From Akkermansia muciniphila (lineage in GTDB: Bacteria > Verrucomicrobiota > Verrucomicrobiia > Verrucomicrobiales > V1-33): 53,573 bases of DNA. Position numbers and translations under genes: made by a program. Position 1 is the stretch's first letter. The number at the start of each line of letters is the position of its first letter. The notes below the pieces were generated by a model, which saw nothing but the letters and a program-made list of their open reading frames with translations, was not told the DNA's origin and did no database searches. Where the stretch lies: positions 1 through 53,573 of the forward strand of contig CAMAUV010000031.1 of assembly GCA_945861415.1 (NCBI GenBank), given 5' to 3'. Positions 1 to 9,672 of this stretch are shown here, one piece after another.

Positions 1-2
1 CA

Positions 3-3000
3 TCAATCCCTCTGGCTTCCGTTTCGGTCGTGCACCGGCTCGACGCCCCTCCTCCCGCGATAGGCCAGCCTTATGTGGAAAATACATGGAATACCACCGC
101 CATGAACGATGCCGGCACCGGCGGTGACGCCACCGCCGGGGATGGCATCTATACCGCCACCTTGTCCACTTATAGAACAGAGGCAGCGATTGCTCAGTTC
201 TACATCCAAGCAGTCGCCACCGGGGGAGGGACTACCAATTTCCCGCCCGCCGGACCAGCTGCCCCCGGACTTTGGATCGTGGACAGCACTCCCGTCGTCA
301 GCGACCTCATGGTACGCCGCTATGTGATGACGCAGAAAAACCATTTCGCACTCAATAACAGTGCCGGTGTGAGTGCCACCTTCAACTTCCGTTTCCCGCG
401 GATGTCGAACCACTACTGGAACTCCACTCTCATCACCAACGAGAAGGAAGTGACCTACAATGTGGAAACCCGGAAGAGTGGATCCCCATGGACCCGCCAG
501 GGCGGCAACGGCATGGACCGTATCCGCTCGAAATTCCCCAAAGACCGCATGTTCCGCGGGCGCGAAAAAACCGGTGCCGATAACGATGCTGAAAGCGGTG
601 GAGCCCGGCGCATGAACAACGATGTGGAACGCTACTGGCTCTACCTGCTGGGCTATCCCGCGGCGGAAACCGAGTTCATTCAGGTCCAGTTCAATAACCT
701 CGGTCTTGCTCTCAAGCAGGATACCGAGCCTACGGATACCGACATGCTGGACCGGACTTATCCTGATTCCGGCGACAGCTATTTGCATGAAGTCGACGAC
801 GCATGGTATTTCAGTGATGACCTTGCGGGCGAAAACAGGGGCAGTATCAGCGGCGACTGGGTGGTGAACGCCAATTACTTCGAAAACCCGACCTACTGGC
901 ACGCCTCATGGCCCATGCGCACGCAGGTGGATACCTACGATTTCTCTCCGCTGACAACATGGATCCGGACGATGTATAATAACAACGTTACGCCGGCTGC
1001 CGGAACTGCTGATGACGCCTACCGTGCCAAGGTGGAGCAGGTTTTCGATGTGGACATGTTTGCGCGTTATGCGGCCATCAAAGGCTGGGCGGGTGCATGG
1101 GACAACTTTACCCTCAACCGGGGCAAGAACGGCTACGTTTACCGCCGCCCCACTGATGGCCGCTGGGAGTTTCACTTCTGGGATGGCGACCTCGACTTCC
1201 AGAATACCGGGGAGGCAGTTCTCAACGGACAGGCGGGTACTGCCCCATTCTTTGGCCGGCCATGGTTCCGCCGCCAGCTGAATTATTACCTGCAGGAAAT
1301 CCGGGACAAGTGGTCTCTCAATTCTCCCCGTGTTTATGCATGGCTTCAGGCCCGTGAAGACCAGTCTCCCAGTTTCACCGTCGACCAAAACTACTACAAG
1401 ACCAATTGGTTCCCAAACCGGCGCCCTACCATTGACGGCTTTATTGGTGCAGCGAATCAGAACGCTGCTTTCACGGCGACCGCCTCTGTGGGTGCCACCA
1501 CTACTCTTAGTCTCACCAACATCACCGGTAGCGCCCCTGCCGGGGTCTTCACGGTCACGGTGGACGCGCAGCCTCAGGCAGTCTTCAAGTGGCTCACCCA
1601 GACGAACTGGCAAATGACCGGGGTTTACCTTAGGGAAGGTGCCAATTCCTTCACTGTTCGTGGCTGGGACCGTCAGGGCATCGCCGCCGGCACCGCTACA
1701 GTGAATGTGACCAAGACCGGCAACGCGCCGCCCGTTTTGGTAATCGTTTCCGATCCTACTTCCCGGAACGCTTCGATTGGAGAAGCAGTCGTCGTCGATT
1801 CCACCGGGAGCATCGATCCGGAAGGCACTCCTCTCAGTTTTTCATGGGCTGTCAGTCCGCTCACGGGTGTCACCAACACCGCGTCAGGCGCAACTGGGCG
1901 CCGTCTCATGTTCACCATTCCGGGCATCTACACGGTGACGCTGACTGGAACCGACGGCGCCGGCAATTCCGCCAATCTGTCCCGCGAACTCTCCATTTAT
2001 GCCAGCAGTGACTTTGATTCGTTTGGCAGTGGTCTGGTGCTCGGCTCCGGGCTCACTGCCACGAACACGGAAGCGCGGGACAATAACTCGCCTAACAGCT
2101 GGTATTCACTGGAGGACGTCAGCGGGCGCCTCCAGTTGCAGCTAACTGACACCGCAGCTGCGCCTCTCGATTCAGGGAATTTCCCCCAAATCACCCGCCC
2201 GCTCCCATCATCGGCCGACTGGGTCCTGCAAACGGATACCCGCCTCGACACTCGGCATCTTGGCGAGTTCTTCAATTCCGGTCTGATGCTCGACATGGTG
2301 GAGGGAGGTCAGGCGGTCCGTTACGTTTACAGCCTCGAAACTGGTAACCAGGTAAAAGTCCGCCGCGATAATGCTAATACCACATTCTATGGTCCTGGGG
2401 GCGGATCTTCCACCCCTACGCCGATCCTGATCAACTGCGGTGGGGGACAGGTCACCGAAACGGACCTCAAAGTCTGGCAGGCAGACAACTACTCCCTCGC
2501 AAGTCCGGCCACGGCCGTGATTTCCCAAGCCTTCAATCCCACGGTTGGCGGCTCCAGCCAGCACTTCGGACGCATCGGCGGCTCCCGGAGGAATGGCGTT
2601 GCCTCCGGCGGCCTCATTTATGAGATTCCCGTCGACTCATGGGCCAGCAATTATAGCGTGACGCTCTACTCCAGCGTGGTCAACGCCACGACTCTGACAA
2701 TCTCAATGAACGTCAACGTGAATGACGCCGCTACCTCTACTGCATGGACCGCAAATAGCAGCCCTACTATCATGCGCCAACTGACGCTCAGCAATGTGAG
2801 CCGCAACGCCAACGGCAAGATCAGGCTTAACATCACCCGCAATGCCGCCACGTCAGCGGGAGCCGAGGCAGGGCTTAGTGGCATTAACATCACACCATTT
2901 ATTCCCTCGACCGGAGGCGGCCTCCCAGCGCTGACTCCTGCGCCGATGCCCGCCGATTCCATGCGCATCCAGCGCAGCGGTAATTCGCTCATTTTCTCCC

Positions 3001-3920
3001 GCTTTGTGGACGGAAAGTGGGTGGTGGATCAAACCCTGCCAGTCGCTGCCGGCTCCTCCGCCGTAAAGGGCGGTATCTTCGCCTCGACCGAGACTCCGAT
3101 GAATCTGCGGGCCACTTTTGATTATCTGCTCGTAGCTGATCCGACTAAGGCCGCTTCGATGCTGGCCAACCTGCGGCTCACCGAAGTTATGTATAACCCG
3201 GCCTCGGACAGCGTTGAGTATCTCGAATTCCTTAACACCGGTATTACCCCGCTGGATCTCACCGGCGTGACCCTGCCCGCCACCACGCCATTCTCTGCCT
3301 ACAGCTTTGTCGCCGAAACTCTCTCACCCGGGGAGTTCATCGTGCTCACCGGCGACCCTGCTGGATTCCGGAATAAATATGGCGCGGCCCCGCGGCTGGC
3401 GGTGACTCCATGGGCCTCCGGTTCACTCAACAATGCCGGGGAACGGGTTGTCGTCACTGATTCCAACGGAAATCCGCTGCATGATTTCACCTACTATGAT
3501 GCGGCACCATGGCCGGTGGCGGCGGACGGTCAGGGCCCCTCGCTGGAGGTGATCGACGTCAAAGGAGACTATAACAACCCGCTGAACTGGCGTGCCTCCG
3601 CCAGTCCCGCGGGCACTCCTGGCGGCACCACTCTCCCGACAGATCCGGACACCGACGGCGATGGCACGCCTGACTGGGTGGAGACGGCCTTCGGTCTTTC
3701 TATCGACTCCCCCGGCCAGCAACCGGCTGCAACTTCCTCCACCGCTGGAAGCGTGGTCACCATCAGTTGGCCATTCGCACTCGGTAGAAGCTATCGCGTT
3801 GAGCGCTCTACGAACCTCGTTTCGTGGGATTCTGTCGCAGTCGTGACCGGGGGATTCTATGTCGATTCGGACAGCTCCACCCGCTTCCGCGTTTTCTACC
3901 GCATCGTCGCGCTGCCTTAG
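3..3920 (+). CDS. Secreted multidomain CotH-like/PKD/lamin-tail protein (5' truncated)
   Basis: The reading frame is open to the left edge, so the start lies outside the window; about 1305 residues are visible. Numbered from the GTG at base 30: residues ~75-440 resemble the CotH-kinase-like region of large planctomycete and verrucomicrobial secreted proteins (RMFRGREKTG, FHFWDGDLDFQ). A PKD-like domain follows at ~565-660 (STGSIDPEGTPLSFSWAV). A lamin-tail domain lies at ~1048-1165 (LTEVMYNPASDSVEYLEFLN), then one thrombospondin-3-type calcium repeat (DPDTDGDGTPDWVE, ~1203). The end (RSYRVERSTNLVSW) is typical of verrucomicrobial exported proteins. The protein is probably extracellular or surface bound. 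Substrate and role are unknown; kinase activity should not be assumed. It stands alone and is followed by a terminator. The domain order is fairly secure, the CotH label less so. Confidence 0.7.
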   Translation, partial: SIPLASVSVVHRLDAPPPAIGQPYVENTWNTTAMNDAGTGGDATAGDGIYTATLSTYRTEAAIAQFYIQAVATGGGTTNFPPAGPAAPGLWIVDSTPVVSDLMVRRYVMTQKNHFALNNSAGVSATFNFRFPRMSNHYWNSTLITNEKEVTYNVETRKSGSPWTRQGGNGMDRIRSKFPKDRMFRGREKTGADNDAESGGARRMNNDVERYWLYLLGYPAAETEFIQVQFNNLGLALKQDTEPTDTDMLDRTYPDSGDSYLHEVDDAWYFSDDLAGENRGSISGDWVVNANYFENPTYWHASWPMRTQVDTYDFSPLTTWIRTMYNNNVTPAAGTADDAYRAKVEQVFDVDMFARYAAIKGWAGAWDNFTLNRGKNGYVYRRPTDGRWEFHFWDGDLDFQNTGEAVLNGQAGTAPFFGRPWFRRQLNYYLQEIRDKWSLNSPRVYAWLQAREDQSPSFTVDQNYYKTNWFPNRRPTIDGFIGAANQNAAFTATASVGATTTLSLTNITGSAPAGVFTVTVDAQPQAVFKWLTQTNWQMTGVYLREGANSFTVRGWDRQGIAAGTATVNVTKTGNAPPVLVIVSDPTSRNASIGEAVVVDSTGSIDPEGTPLSFSWAVSPLTGVTNTASGATGRRLMFTIPGIYTVTLTGTDGAGNSANLSRELSIYASSDFDSFGSGLVLGSGLTATNTEARDNNSPNSWYSLEDVSGRLQLQLTDTAAAPLDSGNFPQITRPLPSSADWVLQTDTRLDTRHLGEFFNSGLMLDMVEGGQAVRYVYSLETGNQVKVRRDNANTTFYGPGGGSSTPTPILINCGGGQVTETDLKVWQADNYSLASPATAVISQAFNPTVGGSSQHFGRIGGSRRNGVASGGLIYEIPVDSWASNYSVTLYSSVVNATTLTISMNVNVNDAATSTAWTANSSPTIMRQLTLSNVSRNANGKIRLNITRNAATSAGAEAGLSGINITPFIPSTGGGLPALTPAPMPADSMRIQRSGNSLIFSRFVDGKWVVDQTLPVAAGSSAVKGGIFASTETPMNLRATFDYLLVADPTKAASMLANLRLTEVMYNPASDSVEYLEFLNTGITPLDLTGVTLPATTPFSAYSFVAETLSPGEFIVLTGDPAGFRNKYGAAPRLAVTPWASGSLNNAGERVVVTDSNGNPLHDFTYYDAAPWPVAADGQGPSLEVIDVKGDYNNPLNWRASASPAGTPGGTTLPTDPDTDGDGTPDWVETAFGLSIDSPGQQPAATSSTAGSVVTISWPFALGRSYRVERSTNLVSWDSVAVVTGGFYVDSDSSTRFRVFYRIVALP

Positions 3921-3956
3921 CCTTGATCCGGAAAACGTTCGCTCCATAAACCAGCG

Positions 3957-3988
3957 AAGCCCCCATGACAGCAATGCCGTGGGGGCTT
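3957..3988 (+). terminator. Rho-independent-type terminator after the CotH/lamin-tail gene
   Basis: A perfect 9 bp stem (AAGCCCCCA at 3957-3965 pairing with TGGGGGCTT at 3980-3988) encloses a 14-base loop and lies 36 bp after the TAG stop. A short, imperfect T-rich stretch (TGTTGTG) follows on the plus strand. The opposite strand has no T-run, so it most likely ends only the plus-strand transcript. Confidence 0.65.
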
Positions 3989-4142
3989 TGTTGTGAGTGT
4001 GTCCACCACACAACTCATCGCTGCCCAGTAACGCAGCCATCATGGCTACGGCCGCTACGACAGGGCTGTGCAGCGGACCTTGTTACCCCAACTGGTCATG
4101 ATCGCCGGGTTTCCAAAAGTAGTGCGCGCCATTCCCACGACC

Positions 4143-5222
4143 TCAGTCCAGCGCACCTGCGCAGGCCTCCACGCACTCCCGCACCAGACCCGGTCCATGA
4201 TAAATCAGGCCGGTGTAAAGTTGAATGAGGGAGGCTCCGGCCTGCAGTTTTTCGACCGCATCGGCGGGCCTCATGATGCCGCCGGCGCCAATGACCGGCA
4301 TGGAGCCGTCAAGCGCCCGGCATAGACGCGCGATCACCTCCGTTGCGCGCCGGGTAAGCGGAGCTCCGCTCAGGCCTCCCCGCTCCTCTGCATGCCGTAG
4401 ATATTGCACATGCTGGCGGCTTAGCGTGGTGTTAGTGGCGATGACTCCCTCCAGTTTCTCCTCACTAAAAAGGCGGGCGAGCCCTTCTATGTGGGCGTCT
4501 TCGAGGTCGGGAGCGATTTTGATGAGCACCGGCACATGTCGCTGGTGCTGCTGAGCCAGTTGTTCCTGCGCGGCCCGCAGAGCCCGGATGAGCGCTCGGC
4601 AGCTTTCCTCCTGCTGGAGGTCGCGCAGGCCTTTGGTATTAGGCGAGGAAAGATTGACCGCGACATAACTGGCATGTGGCCATGCAGCGCGGAGACAGTG
4701 AAGGTAGTCCTCCACTGCGCGCTCGTTGGGTGTATCAAAGTTCTTTCCGATGTTTACGCCGGTAATGCCTTTCCATGTACGGCGCGCTACATTGGCCATG
4801 CCCTGCTCCATTCCGGGATTGTTGAAGCCCATACGGTTCACGATGGCTTCACGCTCGACGATACGGAAGAGCCGGGGCTGTTCGTTGCCGGGCTGCGGGC
4901 GCGGGGTGAGCGTACCGATTTCCACAAAGCCAAAGCCCATGGCACCAAATCCGTCGATGCATTCGCCGGTCTTGTCCAGTCCGGCAGCAAGTCCCACACG
5001 ATTGGGAACTCGAAGACCCCACAGCGTTACTGGAGCAGCCTCCGGAGTGGGCGGAAGGAGCTTGAGCAAACCAGTGGCGGCAGCCACCTTAAGGGCCCGG
5101 ATAGTAGCATGGTGCGCAGTCTCTGCATCCAGCTGGAAAAGCCCTGCGCGGGCCAGCGGATAACTCATCTCCAGCAGACCGCGCGCGGCACGCTGAAGAA
5201 CCGGTAATGAACGAGAAGGCAT
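4143..5222 (-). CDS. pyrD: Dihydroorotate dehydrogenase (quinone), class 2
   Basis: Oxidises dihydroorotate to orotate in pyrimidine synthesis, passing electrons to quinone at the inner face of the membrane. The 359-residue protein has the class 2 layout: an N-terminal helical membrane-association segment (MSYPLARAGLFQLDAETAHH) and an FMN-binding barrel. Visible motifs are GLAAGLDKTGE, NRMGFNNPG, the catalytic-serine segment NLSSPNTKGLRDLQ, ANTTLSR and PVIGAGGI. The first ATG has GAGGA about nine bases upstream and is kept; the ATG at codon 19 (base 5168) would give a more typical class 2 N-terminus. It lies 32 bp downstream of the desaturase gene on the same strand, so co-transcription is likely. 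Identification is secure. Confidence 0.95.
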   Translation of the reverse strand: MPSRSLPVLQRAARGLLEMSYPLARAGLFQLDAETAHHATIRALKVAAATGLLKLLPPTPEAAPVTLWGLRVPNRVGLAAGLDKTGECIDGFGAMGFGFVEIGTLTPRPQPGNEQPRLFRIVEREAIVNRMGFNNPGMEQGMANVARRTWKGITGVNIGKNFDTPNERAVEDYLHCLRAAWPHASYVAVNLSSPNTKGLRDLQQEESCRALIRALRAAQEQLAQQHQRHVPVLIKIAPDLEDAHIEGLARLFSEEKLEGVIATNTTLSRQHVQYLRHAEERGGLSGAPLTRRATEVIARLCRALDGSMPVIGAGGIMRPADAVEKLQAGASLIQLYTGLIYHGPGLVRECVEACAGALD

Positions 5223-5254
5223 GAGGGCGGTCCTCAGTTGCGCAGCCTCAGGGC

Positions 5255-6289
5255 CTAAGCCGACAACGGCATCTTTTTCAGGAAATCAAAGCCAACCATC
5301 TGATGCGAAGCTTCGTCCCAAAGCCGTAGGCTGAGGCTGCGCAGACTGGAACGGATGTTAATGTGAGGCACCCGACGGAACACCTCGCTGGAACGGTGGC
5401 AGGCCTCAAGGTAGTAATTCGGTATGCGCGGGCTGAGGTGGTGAATGTGGTGGAACCCGATGTTGCCGGTGAACCACTGTAAAATTTTCGGCAGCTTGTA
5501 GTAGGAACTACCCACCAGCGCGGCGTGTGTGTAGTCCCACTCGACGTGTTTCTCCCAGTAGGAATTTTCAAACTGATGCTGTACGTAGAACATCCACACT
5601 CCCGTGATACCGGCCACTGTGATCACCGGCAACTGTATCAGGGCCCAGCCTTTCCAGCCCAGCCACCAGATGAGGGCGGCAGACATGGCCACCACCGCTA
5701 AATTCATCCACCAGACAGAGGCCTTTTCGCGCTTCCCGGCTTTGCGGCTGTGAAAACGATGATGGGCAATAAACAGCAGCGGCGGGGCGATGACAAAGAG
5801 GACGAGCGGGTTGCGGGCAAAGCGGTAGATGAAGCGTTTCCATTTAGGAGCGGCGAGGTATTCCGCCACCGTCATGGTCCAGATGTCTCCCGTGCCGCGG
5901 CGGTCGAGATCGCCGCAGGTGGCATGGTGCAGAGAGTGCTCCCAGCGCCAGTGGAAGTAAGGCGTGAACGTCAGCATTCCGGCAATAAAACCGGTGATGT
6001 TGTTGGCCGTCTTGGATTCGAAAAACGCCCCGTGACCGCAGTCGTGAAAGATGATAAAGATCCGGACCAGCAGCAGGCCTGCAAGGGCCGTGAGCAGCAG
6101 GGTGACCCAATAGGGGCCGCTCAGGCTCCATTGCATGATGGGCCACAGCGCCGCGTATGGGATTACGGAATTGACGATCTGCCAGATCGAACGGGCGGGC
6201 GAGGATTTTTGAAAGCGGGCCACCATAGTTTTCCATTCAGGAATGGAGGGAATAGTAGACGTTTCTTGAGGCGAGGTCGCGTCGGTCAT
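5255..6289 (-). CDS. Membrane fatty acid desaturase (acyl-lipid type)
   Basis: Integral-membrane di-iron desaturase that inserts double bonds into acyl chains. All three histidine boxes are present: HDCGH at 82-86, HSLHH at 118-122 and HHIHH at 280-284. The spacing fits the FA_desaturase family, closest in style to delta-12/omega-6 acyl-lipid enzymes. Hydrophobic segments lie at about 40-80, 95-112, 160-176 and 195-235. At 344 residues the length is normal. No Shine-Dalgarno sequence precedes the ATG. It is the first gene of a probable two-gene unit with pyrD. Regiospecificity cannot be read from the sequence; a carotenoid or sphingolipid substrate is less likely but not excluded. Confidence 0.88.
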   Translation of the reverse strand: MTDATSPQETSTIPSIPEWKTMVARFQKSSPARSIWQIVNSVIPYAALWPIMQWSLSGPYWVTLLLTALAGLLLVRIFIIFHDCGHGAFFESKTANNITGFIAGMLTFTPYFHWRWEHSLHHATCGDLDRRGTGDIWTMTVAEYLAAPKWKRFIYRFARNPLVLFVIAPPLLFIAHHRFHSRKAGKREKASVWWMNLAVVAMSAALIWWLGWKGWALIQLPVITVAGITGVWMFYVQHQFENSYWEKHVEWDYTHAALVGSSYYKLPKILQWFTGNIGFHHIHHLSPRIPNYYLEACHRSSEVFRRVPHINIRSSLRSLSLRLWDEASHQMVGFDFLKKMPLSA

Positions 6290-6540
6290 GTATCTGGATG
6301 GGTATTGAGGATAGGTGAGGCTGGATCAATGGAGGCATTCCGCAGTCCCAAGTAAGGCGAATCAGGGACAGGTAAATACCGGGAACTCCTCAATATAAGG
6401 TAACTCTTATCCACCCTCCCATCATTCAAGTCAAGGCCATGGTATGACCGGCAGGAAGTGCGCGAAAGTGGCGTTGCTTAATCGTTTTCTCCTGTCGTGG
6501 TCAGCGGGGAGGCTTCCTCCTCTCTCAGCCTGCCGCCCCT

Positions 6541-7884
6541 ATGAATTCTGACGACGCCAAACTCATCGCCCTCGCCATCGCGGGCGTGGGATTACTGGTG
6601 TTGCTCATCACGAAGCTGAAAATGAACCCTTTCATCGCCCTCCTGCTGGCAGCCCTGCTCGCGGGCGTTGGTGGCGGGATGGCGATGACGCCGGTGTTGA
6701 AGGCCTTTGGGGACGGCATGGGTGCCACGCTTGGCGGAGTGGCCGGGGTGATCGGGCTCGGCGTGATGCTGGGCAAACTGCTGGCGGAATCCGGGGGGGC
6801 CGGGGTGCTGGCGCGGCGATTCAATGCCTTTTTTGGCCCCCGCTACGCCGTCTGGTGCATCATGACGCTGGCGATCGCCGTGGGGCTTACCACATGGTTT
6901 GCGGTGGGCATGCTTTTGCTGCTGCCCATTCTTATTACGTTGACAAAGGAATCCGGGCGGCCCTTTTTGCTGCTGGCTATTCCCCTCATTTCCTGCCTGT
7001 CAGTGATGCACGGCCTCATGCCGCCGCATCCGGGCCCGGTGGTGGCGGTGAGTGCACTCAAAGCGAACAATGGTCTCGTTCTGCTCTGGGGATTCCTCAT
7101 TGGCATTCCCATCGCAATCCTCGGTGGCCCGCTATTTGCCCGGTTGGTGGTGAAGCGGATGGAAGTTCCCGCGCCGGAATGGAATGTGGAAGAAACCACG
7201 GCCGCCCGCTCTCCGGGTTTTGGCCTCACCCTTTTTTCCATGCTGCTGCCGGTGGCACTCATGCTGTGTGCCACCCTTGCGGAACTCACGCTCCCGGAAA
7301 AACACGGACTGCGGGCCGCGGCGGCCTTCGCTGGCCACCCTGTCATGGCGCTGACCGTCGCCGTAATCTTTGCCACATGGTCGCTCGGCACCCGCTGCGG
7401 TCATCCACGGGAGCGGCTACTCAAATTCACAGAATCCAGCATTGCCACCATTGGCATGACCCTGCTGGTGGTGGGAGCTGGCGGTGGATTCGCCCGGGTG
7501 CTGAAGGAAGCCGGTGTCGCCGCCAGCATGGGGCACATGGCGCAGGCATGGCAACTGCCGCCTCTGATCTTTGGCTGGCTGGTCGCGGCTTTTATCCGCG
7601 TGGCCACCGGCTCCGCCACGGTTGCCATCACTACCGCCGCCGGAGTTCTGGAGCCGCTGCTGGCTTCAATGCCGGGCGTGAATCGCGAGCTTCTCGTCAT
7701 CTCCATCGGCTGCGGGTCACTTTTCCTTTCCCACCTCAATGACGGAGGCTTCTGGATCGTGAAGGATTGTCTGGGCCTGACGGTAAATCAAACGCTCTGC
7801 ACATGGACCGTCACCGAGACCATCGTCGGTCTCTCGGGACTGGCGCTCACGCTGCTGGCCGATGCCCTTTTACAGACGCTCTAA
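6541..7884 (+). CDS. GntP-family gluconate/organic acid:H+ symporter
   Basis: Polytopic inner-membrane permease of 447 residues, a normal GntP length, with about 12 hydrophobic segments. Family signatures include the loop SVMHGLMPPHPGPVVA near residue 160, the C-terminal segment RVATGSATVAITTAAG and SHLNDGGFWIVKD. GntP members import gluconate or related sugar acids with protons. No gluconate kinase or sugar-acid gene is adjacent, so the substrate (gluconate, glycerate, ketodeoxy acids) stays open. It is divergent from the desaturase gene (251 bp between starts) and converges on leuD with a 12 bp gap. No Shine-Dalgarno motif precedes the ATG. Confidence 0.9.
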   Translation: MNSDDAKLIALAIAGVGLLVLLITKLKMNPFIALLLAALLAGVGGGMAMTPVLKAFGDGMGATLGGVAGVIGLGVMLGKLLAESGGAGVLARRFNAFFGPRYAVWCIMTLAIAVGLTTWFAVGMLLLLPILITLTKESGRPFLLLAIPLISCLSVMHGLMPPHPGPVVAVSALKANNGLVLLWGFLIGIPIAILGGPLFARLVVKRMEVPAPEWNVEETTAARSPGFGLTLFSMLLPVALMLCATLAELTLPEKHGLRAAAAFAGHPVMALTVAVIFATWSLGTRCGHPRERLLKFTESSIATIGMTLLVVGAGGGFARVLKEAGVAASMGHMAQAWQLPPLIFGWLVAAFIRVATGSATVAITTAAGVLEPLLASMPGVNRELLVISIGCGSLFLSHLNDGGFWIVKDCLGLTVNQTLCTWTVTETIVGLSGLALTLLADALLQTL

Positions 7885-7896
7885 GAGCCAGCCTTT

Positions 7897-8499
7897 TCAG
7901 CTCTTCATGTAGTCCAGCGCGCCAGCTGTGGCGGCCACGGCCTTTTCGCCTTCCAAGAGGTCCGCGATGGCATCCCAGTGACCTGAGATCAGGGCGTCAC
8001 GCGCCGTATCCGGGATACTGACTGTGAAGTTCTCGCTTCCGAAAAACACACGGTTATTGTCCACATCCACGGTCACCGTGACAGCAGGATCCGCTTCCAC
8101 CGCAGCGCGCAGACGCTGCATGTCCTCCGCCGTGGCGACGGCGCAGGGAATCCCCAGCGTGGTGCAGTTGCCGAAAAAGATTTCCGCAAAACTTTCCGCA
8201 ACGACCGCACGGAATCCGTATCGGTAGATCGCCTGCGGGGCGTGCTCGCGGGAACTGCCGCAGCCAAAATTCACGCCGCTAAGCAGGATGCTCGCGCCTT
8301 TGAAGCGGGGATCATTGAGCGGGTGCTCCCTGTCCGATCCATCAGCGTTTTTGCGAACATCGTAAAAAAGGTATTCACCCAGTCCGTCAAAAGTGATGCA
8401 CTTCATGAATCGCGCCGGAATGATGCGGTCGGTATCGATGTCGGAGCCAGGAACATAAACGGCGGGGCCGGAGACTTGCGTGATTTTTTCAAGAGCCAT
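7897..8499 (-). CDS. leuD: 3-isopropylmalate dehydratase small subunit
   Basis: Small swivelling-domain subunit of isopropylmalate isomerase in leucine synthesis; it needs the iron-sulfur LeuC subunit, which is not in this window. Motifs are DIDTDRIIPARF near the N-terminus, GCGSSREHAPQAI and FAEIFFGNC. About 200 residues is normal for LeuD. Three in-frame ATGs are available (8529, 8508, 8499); the last is chosen because MALEKIT matches the usual N-terminus, but no Shine-Dalgarno sequence decides between them. Being separated from leuC, leuA and leuB is unremarkable. A homoaconitase-type small subunit is the main alternative. Confidence 0.88.
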   Translation of the reverse strand: MALEKITQVSGPAVYVPGSDIDTDRIIPARFMKCITFDGLGEYLFYDVRKNADGSDREHPLNDPRFKGASILLSGVNFGCGSSREHAPQAIYRYGFRAVVAESFAEIFFGNCTTLGIPCAVATAEDMQRLRAAVEADPAVTVTVDVDNNRVFFGSENFTVSIPDTARDALISGHWDAIADLLEGEKAVAATAGALDYMKS

Positions 8500-8574
8500 G
8501 CGTTTCATTGCGCTGACCCATTGCTCCATGCAACGGAAAAGCGGGTAAGCGCCGCTGCCGGCGCCGGTGCGGAG

Positions 8575-9015
8575 TCAGGGCAGGGGCACTTCGTAATACT
8601 CCAGCGCCCATTCTTTCATGTAACGCACCCGGGAGGGGATGATGCAATAAATAATGAGTGCCGGATTGTCCGGAGTGCCAAGGTAGCGGCGGAGCAGGGG
8701 ATTGTTATTCCAGATGTCTGCCAGCACGACGGCATCGGTGACGATTTTTGCGGTGCCGGTGATGCGCACCTGATCGTGCGCTGAGTCAAGGTAGCAAAGT
8801 TCTACCTGCGGATTGGCTGCGATTTCCGTTGTCTTGCCGTAGCCCCGCAGGTTGGCCACGTAGATCGTAAAGCCGTCCACTTTCACCGGCGAAACCGGGC
8901 GGACGCGCGGTTGGTTGCCATCCATGGTGGCGAGTACGGGAAATTTTGCATCAGCGATGACTTTGTGGGCCAGTGCGGGAAGTTCCTGTGGGGAAGGCGG
9001 AGCGGGCGGATTCAT
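8575..9015 (-). CDS. Pyridoxamine 5'-phosphate oxidase-fold (PPOX/FMN-binding) protein
   Basis: A 146-residue single-domain protein of the split-barrel flavin family. Seen are FPVLATMDGNQPRVRPVSPV (substrate/FMN strand), a central strand with VELCYLD and ITGTAKIV, and the C-terminal pair RVRYMKEW and LEYYEVPLP. Members bind FMN, F420 or haem and act as general stress or small oxidoreductase proteins; the true pdxH product is longer and carries different motifs, so this is not called pdxH. The ATG (9013-9015) overlaps the stop of the upstream SanA-like gene as ATGA, indicating translational coupling. Function unknown beyond the fold. Confidence 0.75.
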   Translation of the reverse strand: MNPPAPPSPQELPALAHKVIADAKFPVLATMDGNQPRVRPVSPVKVDGFTIYVANLRGYGKTTEIAANPQVELCYLDSAHDQVRITGTAKIVTDAVVLADIWNNNPLLRRYLGTPDNPALIIYCIIPSRVRYMKEWALEYYEVPLP

Positions 9016-9668
9016 GGTGGAACGGGCAGTGAGATTTTTGCGCCACCGAATTTCGGACGCACCCCGATGATGGCGTAGATCACATCCTTGGGCCGGGCCA
9101 GCCACTCGCGGCTGCGGCTGTTGAACAAGTTGCGCCGGTTTACCGGTTGGGAGTGGAAGGCGGTGGCCTTCATATCATGGTAGTCGGCCAGCCATAGCGA
9201 GCGGGCAAGGTGAAAGTCGTCCGAGATGATGATGCACCGGCTGAGCCCGAAGACCTCCTTCGCCCGGATTATGGATTCCATCGTGCTAAATCCGGCATAG
9301 TCGCAGGTCATGGCTGTGGCCGGCACGCCGCGGGTGACGAGCGCAACCTTCATGTCTTCGGGTTCATTATAGCCGGGGCGACTGTTATCCCCGCTGAGCA
9401 GAAGATGTTTGATTTTACCCTCCTTATACAGCGCCGCGGCAGCATCAATGCGCACACGAAAGTGAATATTGGAATATTTTCCGATTTTTTCAGCCGTACC
9501 AAGCACAAGCGCGACTGGCACGGCGGGGGCTCTGGCGGGGTCTGTAAAAATCCGGTCGCTGCATCGCGCGGTCATCCACACATTCACCGCGAGGATGGTG
9601 AGCATGCCGGCGAGTCCGGCCCAAAGGAAGCGCGAAATCCAGCGACGGGTCGTGGTTGAGAGCGCCAT
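9012..9668 (-). CDS. SanA/ElyC-like DUF218 envelope protein
   Basis: A 218-residue protein with one N-terminal membrane segment (about residues 13-33, LWAGLAGMLTILAVNVWMTA) and a DUF218 domain facing the periplasm. Visible DUF218 features are ALVLGTAEKI, LLLSGDNSRPGYNEPEDM, a middle segment ending in the conserved region STMESIIRAKEVFG, and IIISDDFHLARS. SanA and ElyC relatives affect envelope barrier function and lipid-carrier or peptidoglycan metabolism. The start MALSTTTRR is chosen because it lies 4 bp after the stop of the upstream membrane-protein gene; longer versions would overlap that gene. It is followed by the PPOX gene with an ATGA overlap. Confidence 0.78.
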   Translation of the reverse strand: MALSTTTRRWISRFLWAGLAGMLTILAVNVWMTARCSDRIFTDPARAPAVPVALVLGTAEKIGKYSNIHFRVRIDAAAALYKEGKIKHLLLSGDNSRPGYNEPEDMKVALVTRGVPATAMTCDYAGFSTMESIIRAKEVFGLSRCIIISDDFHLARSLWLADYHDMKATAFHSQPVNRRNLFNSRSREWLARPKDVIYAIIGVRPKFGGAKISLPVPP

Positions 9669-9672
9669 AAGA